A stretch of DNA of 64,000 nucleotides from Psychrobacter celer (GTDB lineage Bacteria > Pseudomonadota > Gammaproteobacteria > Pseudomonadales > Moraxellaceae). The DNA lies in the NCBI RefSeq assembly GCF_016107555.1, contig NZ_JABASU010000013.1:19063-83062 (forward strand), given 5' to 3'. The translations under genes and the position numbers were made by a program. Positions 17,721 through 27,579 of this stretch are shown piece by piece. How positions within the stretch are numbered: the stretch's first letter is position 1; every line of letters starts with the position of its first letter. The notes beneath the pieces were generated by a model. The model made no database searches, was not told where the DNA came from, and saw only the letters and a list, made by a program, of their open reading frames with translations.

Positions 17721-18809
17721 TTATTTTTTACGTGACCATAGCCATTCGATGAGTGCCAATAAGGCGTTGGTGTCCTTACTGCCGCTCAACTCACGCAAGA
17801 TAGCGGCGCGTCCGTCATTAAACAGCGACTGCGCATAGCTGGTCGCCTGCTCAACTCCCATCAGTTTGACATAAGTGGATTTATCCAGTTTTTCATCGCT
17901 GCCAGCAGGTTTACCAAGGGTGTCGGTGCTGGTGGTGACATCCAAGATATCGTCTTGGACTTGAAAAGCCAGACCAATATGCTGGGCGCATTCTTGTAGC
18001 GCCATGCGTTCTTGCGCGGTCGCGCCAGCACAAATCCCGCCCATCAGCATCGCCGCTTCGATGAGCGCGCCGGTTTTATCACGGTGGACGGCTTCTAATT
18101 GGCTCTGGGTAATGTCGGGGTTGGCTTCGGCATTGATATCCAGCGTTTGCCCTGAGACCATACGGCGAGCACGCGGCGCAAATACCGCGAGCAGCTGACT
18201 GGCTATCGCGGCATCAAATGGCGCAAAAGTCGGCAGCTCTGCGGTCAGTACCTCAAAGGCGAGGGTCTGGAGCACGTCCCCTGCCAGTAGGGCGGTTGCC
18301 TCGGTAAAGACGATATGCGCGGTTGGCTGCCCACGGCGCAGCGCGTCATCGTCCATACAGGGCAAATCATCATGTACCAATGAATAGGTATGCAATAGCT
18401 CGACGGCCAATGCCGCTCGGCGCGCCATATCATAATCGGAGTCGTTTTCTAACAGGTTTTCTAATAAAGGGTTTACCGTGTTGCCTTGCGTCATGGTCTC
18501 AGAGATATCTGGACTGATAGGCTGCGCCTCGCTTTGCCATCGGTCATCATTCACGCTGGCAAAGGCGCTGGCGACCAGTAGCGGACGCACCAGCTTACCT
18601 TGCCCCGTCATCACATATTGGCAGGCATCCAGCAGCGGGCTTGGCAGCTTGGCATACGCAAATAACACATCGATATCTTTGGCAATCTGGGTGCGCACAA
18701 TCTGATGAAACTGCTTGGTTTTATTATTGATATGGTGATCAGCATTATCATGCGCGCCGTCATTTATACGCAAAAAGGACATAAAGCCAGAAGTAGGAGA
18801 GACAGTCAT
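17721..18809 (-). CDS. ispA: Polyprenyl synthetase, farnesyl diphosphate synthase type
   Basis: A 362-residue trans-isoprenyl diphosphate synthase. The first aspartate-rich motif is HDDLPCMDDDALRRG and the second is QVQDDILDVT; TGQGKLVRPLL, GQTLDINAEA and DKTGALIEAAML are the other family blocks. The motif spacing with two residues inserted in the first aspartate-rich region fits bacterial farnesyl or geranyl diphosphate synthases, so it should condense IPP with DMAPP/GPP for quinone and undecaprenyl lipid synthesis. It is about 60 residues longer than E. coli IspA because of a polar N-terminus and an insert around residues 90-120 (GNTVNPLLENLLEND region). The start is uncertain: no strong Shine-Dalgarno sequence exists at 18809, and ATG at 18782 is the alternative. 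Confidence 0.92.
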   Translation of the reverse strand: MTVSPTSGFMSFLRINDGAHDNADHHINNKTKQFHQIVRTQIAKDIDVLFAYAKLPSPLLDACQYVMTGQGKLVRPLLVASAFASVNDDRWQSEAQPISPDISETMTQGNTVNPLLENLLENDSDYDMARRAALAVELLHTYSLVHDDLPCMDDDALRRGQPTAHIVFTEATALLAGDVLQTLAFEVLTAELPTFAPFDAAIASQLLAVFAPRARRMVSGQTLDINAEANPDITQSQLEAVHRDKTGALIEAAMLMGGICAGATAQERMALQECAQHIGLAFQVQDDILDVTTSTDTLGKPAGSDEKLDKSTYVKLMGVEQATSYAQSLFNDGRAAILRELSGSKDTNALLALIEWLWSRKK

Positions 18810-19142
18810 AATCCAACCATTTGTAAAAGAGACAAGAAAAATAGCGATAGTGTAGCATGATAGCTGGCCCTGCTTATGAAGCGCGTATCATCCGCGCCGC
18901 GTTTTTGGCAGTTTTTTATCAAAAAACACGCTAAAAAACACAAAAAAAGAAGCCATATGTAATGCAGTACGCCCTGCAACCAACCCTCGTTACGTATTGC
19001 CCGTTTTATTTAGTGATTGAATGTGTTGTGATGAGGCGGCTGTCCACTGAGTATACAACTGGTCACTTAAAGCACGTTAGCCACTAGGTAAAGGCGAGTC
19101 TCGACTTAAGAGTGACTTGTGAGTATGGTATTCGCTTGTGAC

Positions 19143-19256
19143 AGTGAGGGGCATAATCCCCTACACTAATTGCCGTGGAAATGGGCTGATAAAGGCAGTC
19201 GCCGGCGTGAGTGAGCCGGACTGCCTAAACCGTCATCGCTGCATCTACATGCGATG
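19143..19256. ncRNA. Candidate structured RNA, three consecutive hairpins
   Basis: Hairpin 1 (19143-19167) pairs AGTG/CACT and AGGGG/CCCCT. Hairpin 2 (19194-19225) pairs GGCAGT with ACTGCC and, after a CG bulge, CCGGC with GCCGG. Hairpin 3 (19234-19256) pairs CATCGC with GCGATG. They are separated by short single-stranded stretches, as in a folded RNA. The strand cannot be decided, since the stems work on both, and no poly-T terminator follows directly. No known family recognised. Confidence 0.35.
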
Positions 19257-19384
19257 GCGCTCCCCAATCAGCACCGACAGCCGTAGTAGATACCTGTAAT
19301 ATATAAACAAAGCGCCAAACGATGTTGTACAAGCGACGTAAAAATAAGTACATTACTATGAGCGCTGGATAATAAAGATATCTT

Positions 19385-19450
19385 CACTGTGCGCCCGCTA
19401 GTGGTTTGTCGTCATGACGATGTTTGTCTTGATGGCGGCGGCGCACAGTG
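19385..19450. repeat. Inverted repeat upstream of fadB
   Basis: CACTGTGCGCC (19385-19395) and GGCGCACAGTG (19440-19450) are perfect 11-bp complements enclosing 44 bases that themselves contain the palindrome TCGTCATGACGA. It ends 82 bases before the fadB start codon. It lacks a T run and so is not a typical terminator. Confidence 0.8.
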
Positions 19451-19531
19451 CTATTACCCATTTTACTAACAGTAACTGGCTATTGATTGTAATCCAAAAC
19501 GTAGCTTTCGTTATATAGCAAGGAGTTTCAA

Positions 19532-21691
19532 ATGGTATACCAAGGAAATCGCATCACGGTGACAATGCTAGAAGATGGCATCGCCAACATGCAATACAAC
19601 GCCGAAAATGAGAGCGTGAACAAGTTTGATGCCGAGACCAACAAGCAGTTTGGCGAAGCGGTCAGTGCTTTAGAAAAAGCCGATGACGTAAAAGGCCTTA
19701 TTGTCACTTCAAGCAAAGGCGTGTTTATCGCGGGCGCTGATATCACAGAGTTTGTTGGCTCATTTAAAAACCCAGAAAACGAGATCAAAGACTGGGTGGT
19801 GAGTATCAATGATACCTTTAACCGCTTTGAAGATCTGCCATTTCCAAAAGTAGCGGCTATCAATGGCGCAGCGCTAGGCGGCGGCTGTGAGATGACTCTA
19901 GTGTGTGAATACCGTGTGATGAGCGAAAAAGCCAGCATCGGTCTGCCAGAGACTCAATTAGGTATTTTCCCGGGCTTCGGCGGTACGGTGCGTAGTACTC
20001 GCGTCATCGGTATTGATAACGCTTTAGAGCTTATCGCGACGGGTAAGCCAAAAAAACCACTTGAAGCGCTAAAGTTAGGCTTGGTAGATGCGACCGTCTC
20101 TGCTGATGATTTGCAAGACGCTGCGATTGACCTAGTCAAAAAATGTATCTCAGGTGAGCTTGACTGGCAAGCCAAGCGTGAAGAGAAGCTAGTGCCTGTC
20201 AAGCTAAACCAGCTTGAGCAAGCGATGGCGTTTAACAGTGCCAAAGGCATGATCTTCTCTAAAGCCAATCCTAAGCAGTATCCAGCGCCAGCGCTCGCTA
20301 TCGAAGCGATCGAAAAGCACGTCAATTTGCCACGTGACAAAGCGATCGAAGTCGAAGCAGCTGGTTTTGCCAAAGCGGCAAAAACCCCGCAAGCTGAGAG
20401 CTTGGTCGGTCTGTTCTTAAACGATCAGTTGGTCAAAAAACTGGCCAAAAAACACAGCAAAAAAGCACATGAAATCAATGAAGCGGCCGTACTTGGCGCA
20501 GGTATCATGGGCGGCGGTATCGCGTATCAGGCAGCCAGCAAAGGTTTGCCAATCATCATGAAAGATATCAAATCTGAGCAATTAGATTTGGGTATGGGCG
20601 AGGCCAGCAAATTGCTTGGTAAAATGGTCGAGCGCGGCAAGATGACCCCAGCCAAAATGGGCGAAACGCTAAGCCGTATCCGTCCTACCTTGAACTATGG
20701 TGATTTTGCTGAGACTGATATCGTTATCGAAGCAGTAGTAGAAAATCCAAAAGTGAAGCACGCGGTACTCAAAGAAGTCGAAGGCTTAGTCAAAGAAGAC
20801 GCGATTTTGGCTTCGAATACTTCAACGATCTCTATTACGCATTTAGCAGAAGTGCTTGAGCGTCCAGAGAACTTCGTCGGTATGCACTTCTTTAACCCAG
20901 TACACCGTATGCCACTGGTAGAGGTGATCCGCGGTGAGAAATCATCTGAAGAAGCCATCGCGACGACCGTTGCGCTGGCCTCCAAGATGGGCAAGGTGCC
21001 AGTGGTGGTCAACGACTGCCCAGGTTTCTTGGTAAACCGTGTCCTCTTCCCATACTTTGGCGCGTTTGACTTGCTGCTCAAAGAAGGCGCTGATTTCGTC
21101 CATGTCGATAAAGTCATGGAAAAATTCGGCTGGCCGATGGGTCCTGCTTACCTAATCGACGTCGTCGGTCTAGACACAGGTGTGCACGGCGCAGAAGTGA
21201 TGGCAGAAGGATTCCCTGACCGCATGAAGCCTGATTATAAAGGGGCGATCGAGCATCTATATGAAAACGAGCGCCTAGGTCAGAAAAATGGCGTTGGTTT
21301 CTATAAGTACGAAACCGACAAGCGCGGTAAGCCAAAGAAAGTCGCTGACGATGCCACTTATGAGCTACTTAAAACCACGACAGATAGCGACAAAAAAGAG
21401 TTTGATGATCAAACCATCATCGACCGTACTATGCTGGCTTTCTGTAATGAGACCGTACGCTGCCTAGAAGACAATATCGTCAGCACGCCAAGTGAAGCGG
21501 ATATGGCGATGATTATGGGCGTTGGTTTCCCGCCGTTCCGCGGTGGTCCTTGTCGTTATATCGACCAAATGGGTCTCGATAACTACTTGGCACTATGCGA
21601 AAAATACGCACACCTTGGCAAAGCCTATGAAGCGCCGCAAAAGATTCGCGACATGGCAGCCGCTGGCGAGACTTTTTACGCCACAGCGTAA
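19532..21691 (+). CDS. fadB: Fatty acid oxidation complex subunit alpha FadB
   Basis: A 719-residue multifunctional beta-oxidation enzyme. The N-terminal enoyl-CoA hydratase/isomerase domain (about residues 1-190) has the oxyanion and glutamate motifs [18 protein letters not shown] and [18 protein letters not shown]. The 3-hydroxyacyl-CoA dehydrogenase part begins with the NAD-binding [14 protein letters not shown] near residue 320 and has the catalytic [14 protein letters not shown] near residue 450; the C-terminal dehydrogenase repeats follow. It hydrates enoyl-CoA and oxidises the 3-hydroxyacyl product, passing it to FadA. The start has AAGGAG 6 bases upstream. fadA follows after 233 bases in the same direction; the two proteins normally form an alpha2-beta2 complex. 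Confidence 0.97.
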   Translation: MVYQGNRITVTMLEDGIANMQYNAENESVNKFDAETNKQFGEAVSALEKADDVKGLIVTSSKGVFIAGADITEFVGSFKNPENEIKDWVVSINDTFNRFEDLPFPKVAAINGAALGGGCEMTLVCEYRVMSEKASIGLPETQLGIFPGFGGTVRSTRVIGIDNALELIATGKPKKPLEALKLGLVDATVSADDLQDAAIDLVKKCISGELDWQAKREEKLVPVKLNQLEQAMAFNSAKGMIFSKANPKQYPAPALAIEAIEKHVNLPRDKAIEVEAAGFAKAAKTPQAESLVGLFLNDQLVKKLAKKHSKKAHEINEAAVLGAGIMGGGIAYQAASKGLPIIMKDIKSEQLDLGMGEASKLLGKMVERGKMTPAKMGETLSRIRPTLNYGDFAETDIVIEAVVENPKVKHAVLKEVEGLVKEDAILASNTSTISITHLAEVLERPENFVGMHFFNPVHRMPLVEVIRGEKSSEEAIATTVALASKMGKVPVVVNDCPGFLVNRVLFPYFGAFDLLLKEGADFVHVDKVMEKFGWPMGPAYLIDVVGLDTGVHGAEVMAEGFPDRMKPDYKGAIEHLYENERLGQKNGVGFYKYETDKRGKPKKVADDATYELLKTTTDSDKKEFDDQTIIDRTMLAFCNETVRCLEDNIVSTPSEADMAMIMGVGFPPFRGGPCRYIDQMGLDNYLALCEKYAHLGKAYEAPQKIRDMAAAGETFYATA

Positions 21692-21873
21692 CGAGCATAC
21701 CGTATTAGGATAAGTGGGGTGCGTTTGCTGACGCCGCTATCGGTGATAAAAAAATAGCAGACGCACCGTTTTGGTCGGTTTTATCAGGTCTGGCCTGCCG
21801 CGATAATATCCAGCGCGAAAACATCTAGATAGTTATCGTACTGATGTACGGATCGCGTGATAGATGGCTATAG

Positions 21874-23097
<1,224 letters not shown>

Positions 23098-23149
23098 TTT
23101 TTGGATTGGTAGATAATTTGTAACATTTGTCGACCAAATATGTTATAAG

Positions 23150-23181
23150 AAACCCCTAGCTATGATGGCTAGGGGTTTTTT
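23150..23181 (+). terminator. Terminator after fadA
   Basis: AAACCCCTAGC and GCTAGGGGTTT form a 10- to 11-bp stem with a 7-base loop and a T run, 53 bases after the fadA stop codon. Confidence 0.93.
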
Positions 23182-23403
23182 GTGAATATAATGAGAGGGT
23201 TAATGGCGCACGTCGCAAAGTGTGTGCAAGTAATGATGAGGGTTCAATAAAGCGTATCTCCATTGACGCATTTAGAAAACTGTGACTAAATAAGAGTGAC
23301 CAAGACACTATTAATATCAATTTATAATATTTATTTAATGCTCATTTAATATTCGTTCTAAAATATTTTTAGTTGCAACTGTCAGTCGTACAAGGAGTGT
23401 ACT

Positions 23404-23979
23404 ATGTCTACCATGATTACCGACCGCACTTACCGAATCGCTCGTGAAAACACCCAAGCGATGCTGATCGATGTCCAAGAGCGCCTTACCCCGCATATCT
23501 ATGATCATGAAAATATCGTCAAAAAAACCGTGACACTGATTAAGGGGTTGCAGGCGCTTGATATCCCTATCATGCTCAACGAGCAGTATAAAAAAGGCCT
23601 TGGCGATACCTTGCCTGAGATTCGTGAGGTGCTTGCAGATAACAATGCTAAAAGCTTTGAAAAAGTGACCTTTAGTGCGTGTGATAACGATGAGTCGTGG
23701 CACCATTTGGCGCAGCAAAACCGCAGTATTGTGTTGCTGTTTGGGGCAGAGGCGCATGTATGCGTCATGCAAACGGCGCTTGATTTGTTAGACAACGGTA
23801 TGCAGCCGGTCATCATCGGTGATGCGGTCGGTTCGAGATTTCCGTATGACAAAAAACAAGCCATTCGCCGTATTCGCCGCGCAGGTGGAGTGATCAGCAC
23901 GGTTGAGTCTATCTTGTTTGAGCTGTGCCGCAGTAGTCAAGATCCGGCGTTTAAAACCATTAGCAATTTGATCAAATAG
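23404..23979 (+). CDS. Isochorismatase-family cysteine hydrolase
   Basis: A 191-residue protein of the isochorismatase-like fold. The triad residues are visible as Asp in AMLIDVQERL near residue 23, Lys in FEKVTFSAC near residue 90 and the nucleophile Cys in EAHVCVMQTALDLL near residue 119. Size and the MLIDVQERLTPHI pattern resemble YcaC-type or nicotinamidase-related hydrolases; the substrate cannot be told from sequence. The start at 23404 has AAGGAG about 9 bases upstream; a second ATG four codons on is less likely. It is transcribed alone after the fadA terminator. A palindromic repeat element lies 50 bases downstream of the stop. Confidence 0.88.
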   Translation: MSTMITDRTYRIARENTQAMLIDVQERLTPHIYDHENIVKKTVTLIKGLQALDIPIMLNEQYKKGLGDTLPEIREVLADNNAKSFEKVTFSACDNDESWHHLAQQNRSIVLLFGAEAHVCVMQTALDLLDNGMQPVIIGDAVGSRFPYDKKQAIRRIRRAGGVISTVESILFELCRSSQDPAFKTISNLIK

Positions 23980-24031
23980 CCTCTTGACCAAATTGCTTTG
24001 TTTGTGCTGCCGCAAGTGTGTGGGTCAGATA

Positions 24032-24213
24032 TAAAAATAGCGCTTGATGACTATAGTCAATTTGATATAAAAACGATACCGTGAGATGAAACGTTGTTTT
24101 TCGTAGCCTCTGTCGGCGTAGGCACAGCACGCAAGAAAAACAACGTTTCATTGAGCGACTTGATAGCCATGTATCTGATTTATTTGAACTCGACTATATC
24201 AGCGCTATTTTTA
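24032..24213. repeat. Nearly palindromic 182-bp element
   Basis: The ends TAAAAATAGCGCT (24032-24044) and AGCGCTATTTTTA (24201-24213) are perfect 13-bp inverted repeats. Inside lie TATAGTC/GACTATA, and in the centre a perfect 17-bp inverted repeat, ATGAAACGTTGTTTTTC (24086-24102) with its complement at 24135-24151, around a 32-base loop. The whole can fold into one long hairpin. It encodes nothing and looks like a MITE or other miniature repeat; I found no second copy in the window. Confidence 0.75.
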
Positions 24214-24276
24214 CGTCTAGGGTCGGGTTTTGTACTAAAATGAGCGCTACATTTGCTGATTGCTTAAGAGAGAGAC

Positions 24277-24915
24277 ATGCCATCCAACCATTCAATCCAT
24301 CCGACAACTTTAAATGACAATGCCTTTGCTGATAATATCGATATTGATGATGTGACGCATTTTTTATTAGAATTAGATGCGCTAAAGCGCGTCAATCGGC
24401 GCAGCTATGTCACCCAGACCACCCGCCGCGAAAACTCAGCTGAGCACTCTTGGCATTTGGCGATGGCGTGTTGGTCGATTGCTGAGCTGTTTGCGCTAGA
24501 CGTCAATCACGAGCAGCTGCTCAAGATGGCACTGGTTCATGATTTGGGTGAGATTGATGCTGGTGATACTTTTTTATACGACAATACGCGTCATACGGCG
24601 CATATCGAGGAGCGTCAAGGCATGGCGCGCTTGCAAGCGGAGCGTGGCAATGGCATTGCTAACTTAGCAGCGGTCTGGGAAGCACAGGAGACAGGCGATA
24701 GCGAAGAAGCGCAGCTGCTACGGGTGGTGGATCGCTTATTGCCGTTTTTGCTCAACCTCAATACCAATGGACAAACGTGGATTGAGTTGGGGGTGACGCG
24801 CTCGCAGGTGGCTGGCGCGCATGCCTTTATCAAAGACAGCTTTCCGCCTATTCATGATTGGCTGTCACAGCGTATCGATTATGCGACCAAGCAAGGCTGG
24901 CTAATCGATGCGTGA
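24277..24915 (+). CDS. HD-domain hydrolase, YfbR/HDDC2-like nucleotidase
   Basis: A 212-residue HD-domain protein. The metal-binding histidines and aspartate are in ENSAEHSWHLAMA (near residue 50), LVHDLGEIDAGDT (near residue 88) and the later LRVVDRLLPFLLN (near residue 152). This arrangement matches HD_3 proteins such as YfbR and HDDC2, which dephosphorylate deoxynucleoside 5'-monophosphates. Activity is an inference from the family. The N-terminal 25 residues are polar and variable. The start has AGAGAGA about 5 bases upstream. It stands alone between the palindromic element and the convergent psd gene. Confidence 0.87.
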   Translation: MPSNHSIHPTTLNDNAFADNIDIDDVTHFLLELDALKRVNRRSYVTQTTRRENSAEHSWHLAMACWSIAELFALDVNHEQLLKMALVHDLGEIDAGDTFLYDNTRHTAHIEERQGMARLQAERGNGIANLAAVWEAQETGDSEEAQLLRVVDRLLPFLLNLNTNGQTWIELGVTRSQVAGAHAFIKDSFPPIHDWLSQRIDYATKQGWLIDA

Positions 24916-25114
24916 CCAATAAAATCGTTAGCTTGGTACGGCTAACGCTGGCCGCGGCACCTATCGGCAGCGGCGCAAAACTGGCACACGCTGCCAAAAA
25001 ACAAATCGGCGTGCTGCGACCCTTCAATGCTACCCAAGATCATTCCAGTAGCACTGTGCTTATTTTAGAGTGATCAACTATGGTCACATAGATAGCCATT
25101 AAAAAACAGACAGA

Positions 25115-25951
25115 TTATCTAGCGTTAGCCATACCCAATAGCTGTCCCATTTTTACCACACTATTGGCTTGCAGACTGTCTTGCCAGTCGGCTTTGGCGG
25201 TTTTCGGTAATACGACTATCGCAGTGGAGCCGAGATAAAAACGTCCAAGCTCATCGCCTTTTTCAAGCTTCATATCGTGCTCGGTCTCTTGAATATCGTC
25301 GGTACGGCTGATTTTGCCAGTGGCGACTGTCTCGATACCAGCGACGATCATCGCACCGACCATCACGACCGCAGCTTTGCCGTAGGCGGTATCAAACAGG
25401 CACACCAAACGCTCATTGCGCGCAAACAAGTCAGGTATGTTGGCAGCCGTGGTGTTGTTGACAGAAAACAGCGTGCCCGGCACATAGCGGGTTTTGGTCA
25501 AGGTACCAGCAAATGGCATATGCACGCGGTGATAATTGCTGGGTGCCAGATAGACTGTGGCAAAACTGCCATCGGCAAAATAATGCCCATCTTCGCTATC
25601 AGCCAGCAGTTGGCCGATATCATAGTAGCGCCCTTTGGCTTGCAAAAGCCTATGATCGTCAATCTGACCGAGCTGCGAGATGATGCCGTCAGCTGGGCTG
25701 ACAATCCCATGCGGCGTGGCGTCGATAGGGCGCGCGTCTGCTTTTAACTCACGAGTAAAAAAGTCATTAAAGCTCTCATAAGCACCTAAGTTTTGGCGCT
25801 CATACTCATCCAAGCTGATATGATAGGCTTTTGCAAAGCTACGAATAAAGGTGCGCTTGACATAGGGGTGGCGACTGGCAGCCAAACGGCCAGCGACTTT
25901 ACTGAGCTTTTGTTGCGGGACAAGCTGCTGCAAGGTGGTGAATACATTCAT
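25115..25951 (-). CDS. psd: Phosphatidylserine decarboxylase proenzyme
   Basis: A 278-residue proenzyme. The self-cleavage site is LGST in FYLGSTAIVVLP near residue 244, where the serine becomes the pyruvoyl group of the alpha chain. The catalytic aspartate and histidines are in VSPADGII and YHRVHMPFAG. The enzyme makes phosphatidylethanolamine at the inner membrane. The open frame extends to 26071, but the ATG at 25951 gives the expected N-terminus (MNVFTTLQQLVPQQKLSKVAG, here quoted to its 20-residue limit as MNVFTTLQQLVPQQKLSKVA) and avoids overlap with the divergent dtd gene. Its Shine-Dalgarno sequence is poor. dtd is divergent, 110 bases away. Confidence 0.95.
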   Translation of the reverse strand: MNVFTTLQQLVPQQKLSKVAGRLAASRHPYVKRTFIRSFAKAYHISLDEYERQNLGAYESFNDFFTRELKADARPIDATPHGIVSPADGIISQLGQIDDHRLLQAKGRYYDIGQLLADSEDGHYFADGSFATVYLAPSNYHRVHMPFAGTLTKTRYVPGTLFSVNNTTAANIPDLFARNERLVCLFDTAYGKAAVVMVGAMIVAGIETVATGKISRTDDIQETEHDMKLEKGDELGRFYLGSTAIVVLPKTAKADWQDSLQANSVVKMGQLLGMANAR

Positions 25952-26061
25952 AATACGGCGACCAAAATAAAGGTGAGAGAGTAATAAATAGGCAAATAAA
26001 TGATGATATTTTATCATGGACAGCCTAAGTTTGTATGAGCATAATTGGTAAGGGAGCATAA

Positions 26062-26517
26062 ATGAAAGCATTGATACAGCGGGTACATGGTGCGAGCGTC
26101 AGCGTCGATGGGGATTGTGTCGGGCGTATCGAGCGCGGCGTGCTGGCATATATCGGTTTGGGGCCTGAAGACGACCTACAAACGGCCAAGCGAATGATTG
26201 ATAAAATCCTTGGCTATCGTATTTTTGAAAACGACGATGACCCTACCAAATATGGCAAACTGGACAAAAATGTCCAGCAAGTCGCTGGCGGGCTGCTGCT
26301 GATATCACAGTTCACCCTGATGGCGAAGACCGACAAAGGCCGGCGTCCTGATTTTGGCGGTGCCATGCCACCAGAGGCGGCGCGCGTGCTGTTTGCTCAG
26401 CTAGTCGACTATGCCAACAGTCAGCACCCTCAGGTAGCGACGGGTCAGTTTGGCGCAGACATGCAGGTTGCGAGTATCAATGATGGACCACTGAATTTTA
26501 TATTAGACGTGAGCTAA
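26062..26517 (+). CDS. dtd: D-aminoacyl-tRNA deacylase
   Basis: A 151-residue protein that hydrolyses D-amino acids (and glycine mischarged on tRNA-Ala) from tRNA. The N-terminus MKALIQRVHGASVSVDG, the catalytic-site motif SQFTLMAKTDKGRRPDF near residue 77 and the Gly-Pro motif NDGPLNFILD at the C-terminus (the cross-subunit selectivity filter) are all canonical. Length equals that of the family. The start has AAGGGAG about 6 bases upstream. It is divergent from psd, and a 187-base gap with a Pho box separates it from phoB. Confidence 0.97.
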   Translation: MKALIQRVHGASVSVDGDCVGRIERGVLAYIGLGPEDDLQTAKRMIDKILGYRIFENDDDPTKYGKLDKNVQQVAGGLLLISQFTLMAKTDKGRRPDFGGAMPPEAARVLFAQLVDYANSQHPQVATGQFGADMQVASINDGPLNFILDVS

Positions 26518-26598
26518 AACATCAAATGTGAATCATGATGGTGAGTGCCATCTGTTTAAGGGAAGTGGCTTGGTCTATAGCAGCCGCTTAAATGACAA

Positions 26599-26616
26599 AT
26601 GTCATCAAACTGTCAC
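26599..26616 (+). promoter_or_regulatory. Pho box upstream of phoB
   Basis: ATGTCAT, four bases (CAAA) and CTGTCAC form two 7-base direct repeats with 11-base periodicity, a close match to the PhoB-binding consensus. It lies 89 bases before the phoB start codon, which indicates autoregulation by phosphate limitation. Confidence 0.82.
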
Positions 26617-26704
26617 AATTACCGCGTTTAATAGGCAAGCAGTGGCGAGTGATTATCGCTCTTTTTTATACGTCTGTTTTGTCCCTTATCACTGAGAATA
26701 CCTT

Positions 26705-27409
26705 ATGTATAATGAGCAAGTTTTGATTGTTGAAGACGAACCTGCAATCCGCGAGATGGTCGTAATGACGCTAGAGATGGCCGGTTTTGATAGCTTGCAG
26801 GCAACGGACGTATCAGAGGCGCACCAACAAGTGGTCGACCATCGGCCAGCGCTGATTTTGCTAGATTGGATGCTGCCTGGGGACAAAAGCGGCATTGATT
26901 TTTGTCGTATGCTCAAAAGTGATGAGCTACTCGCTGAGATACCCGTCATCATGCTGACAGCCAAAAGCGAAGAGGACAGCAAGGTGCACGGTCTGGATGC
27001 GGGTGCAGATGATTATATGACCAAGCCTTTTTCGACGCGCGAGCTGATCTCAAGGATCAAAGCGGTGTTGCGCCGTAGCAATGCTTTGAGCGCCGACAAG
27101 ACTATTGAGATAGGCAAGTTAAGCCTCGACCCCAAAAGCCAGCGAGTCATGGCGTCTGGGCAAATCATCGATGTCGGACCGACCGAATATCGGTTGTTGG
27201 CGTTTTTTATGAGCCATCCCGAGCGTGCCTATACGCGCACCCAGCTGCTTGATCAAGTGTGGGGCGGCAATGTCTATATCGAAGACAGAACCATCGATGT
27301 GCATATCAAACGCCTACGCAAACTGCTGCGCCCTCATGACTGCGATAAGCTGATACAAACGGTGCGCGGTACTGGTTATCGCTTCTCAAGCGTTGTTGAG
27401 GCCAAATGA
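26705..27409 (+). CDS. phoB: Phosphate regulon response regulator PhoB
   Basis: A 234-residue OmpR/PhoB-type response regulator. The receiver domain (residues 1-120) begins QVLIVEDEPAIREMV and has the phospho-acceptor aspartate in LILLDWMLPG near residue 54, plus the conserved lysine in DYMTKPFSTREL. The C-terminal winged helix (about 130-230) has RTQLLDQVWGGNVYIEDRT and VRGTGYRFS. PhoB activates genes for phosphate uptake when phosphorylated by PhoR. A Pho box upstream supports both identity and autoregulation. phoR follows after 170 bases. The Shine-Dalgarno sequence is modest (GAGAATACC). Confidence 0.96.
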   Translation: MYNEQVLIVEDEPAIREMVVMTLEMAGFDSLQATDVSEAHQQVVDHRPALILLDWMLPGDKSGIDFCRMLKSDELLAEIPVIMLTAKSEEDSKVHGLDAGADDYMTKPFSTRELISRIKAVLRRSNALSADKTIEIGKLSLDPKSQRVMASGQIIDVGPTEYRLLAFFMSHPERAYTRTQLLDQVWGGNVYIEDRTIDVHIKRLRKLLRPHDCDKLIQTVRGTGYRFSSVVEAK

Positions 27410-27579
27410 TCGGCGCTCATACTGTCAAAATAGCCGCCGCAATTCTGTTGCCAGTCCAGCTATAATCACCATAATTATCAGTAAGTGATTATCAGTAAGG
27501 GCCAATTAGCAGATAGGGATAATCATCATAATGATAACGAGATGACAAGTAGGGCAAAAAAATAGGTCACGAAAAATGG

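Larger units (their letters stand above)
18810..19531. other. Long structured spacer between ispA and fadB
   Basis: This 722-base region has no credible reading frame. Bases 18900-18960 are A-rich. From 19143 to 19256 there are three successive hairpins (listed separately), and from 19385 to 19450 a long inverted repeat. The hairpin block could be a small RNA or a leader of fadB; I compared it from memory with RNase P RNA, 6S RNA, SRP RNA and common riboswitches and found no match. Confidence 0.6.

Noticed and set aside
18960..19300. RNase P RNA, 6S RNA, SRP RNA or tmRNA in the fadB-upstream region
   Set aside because: None of the conserved core sequences of these RNAs (for example GAGGAAAGTCC of RNase P RNA) is present, so I only call it a structured candidate.
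19460..19531. Sigma-70 promoter directly before fadB (TTGATT ... TATATA)
   Set aside because: The hexamers are 23 bases apart, too far for a sigma-70 promoter.
24858..25073. 71-codon frame overlapping the end of the HD-domain gene
   Set aside because: Most of it overlaps the HD gene in another frame and it has no start signal.
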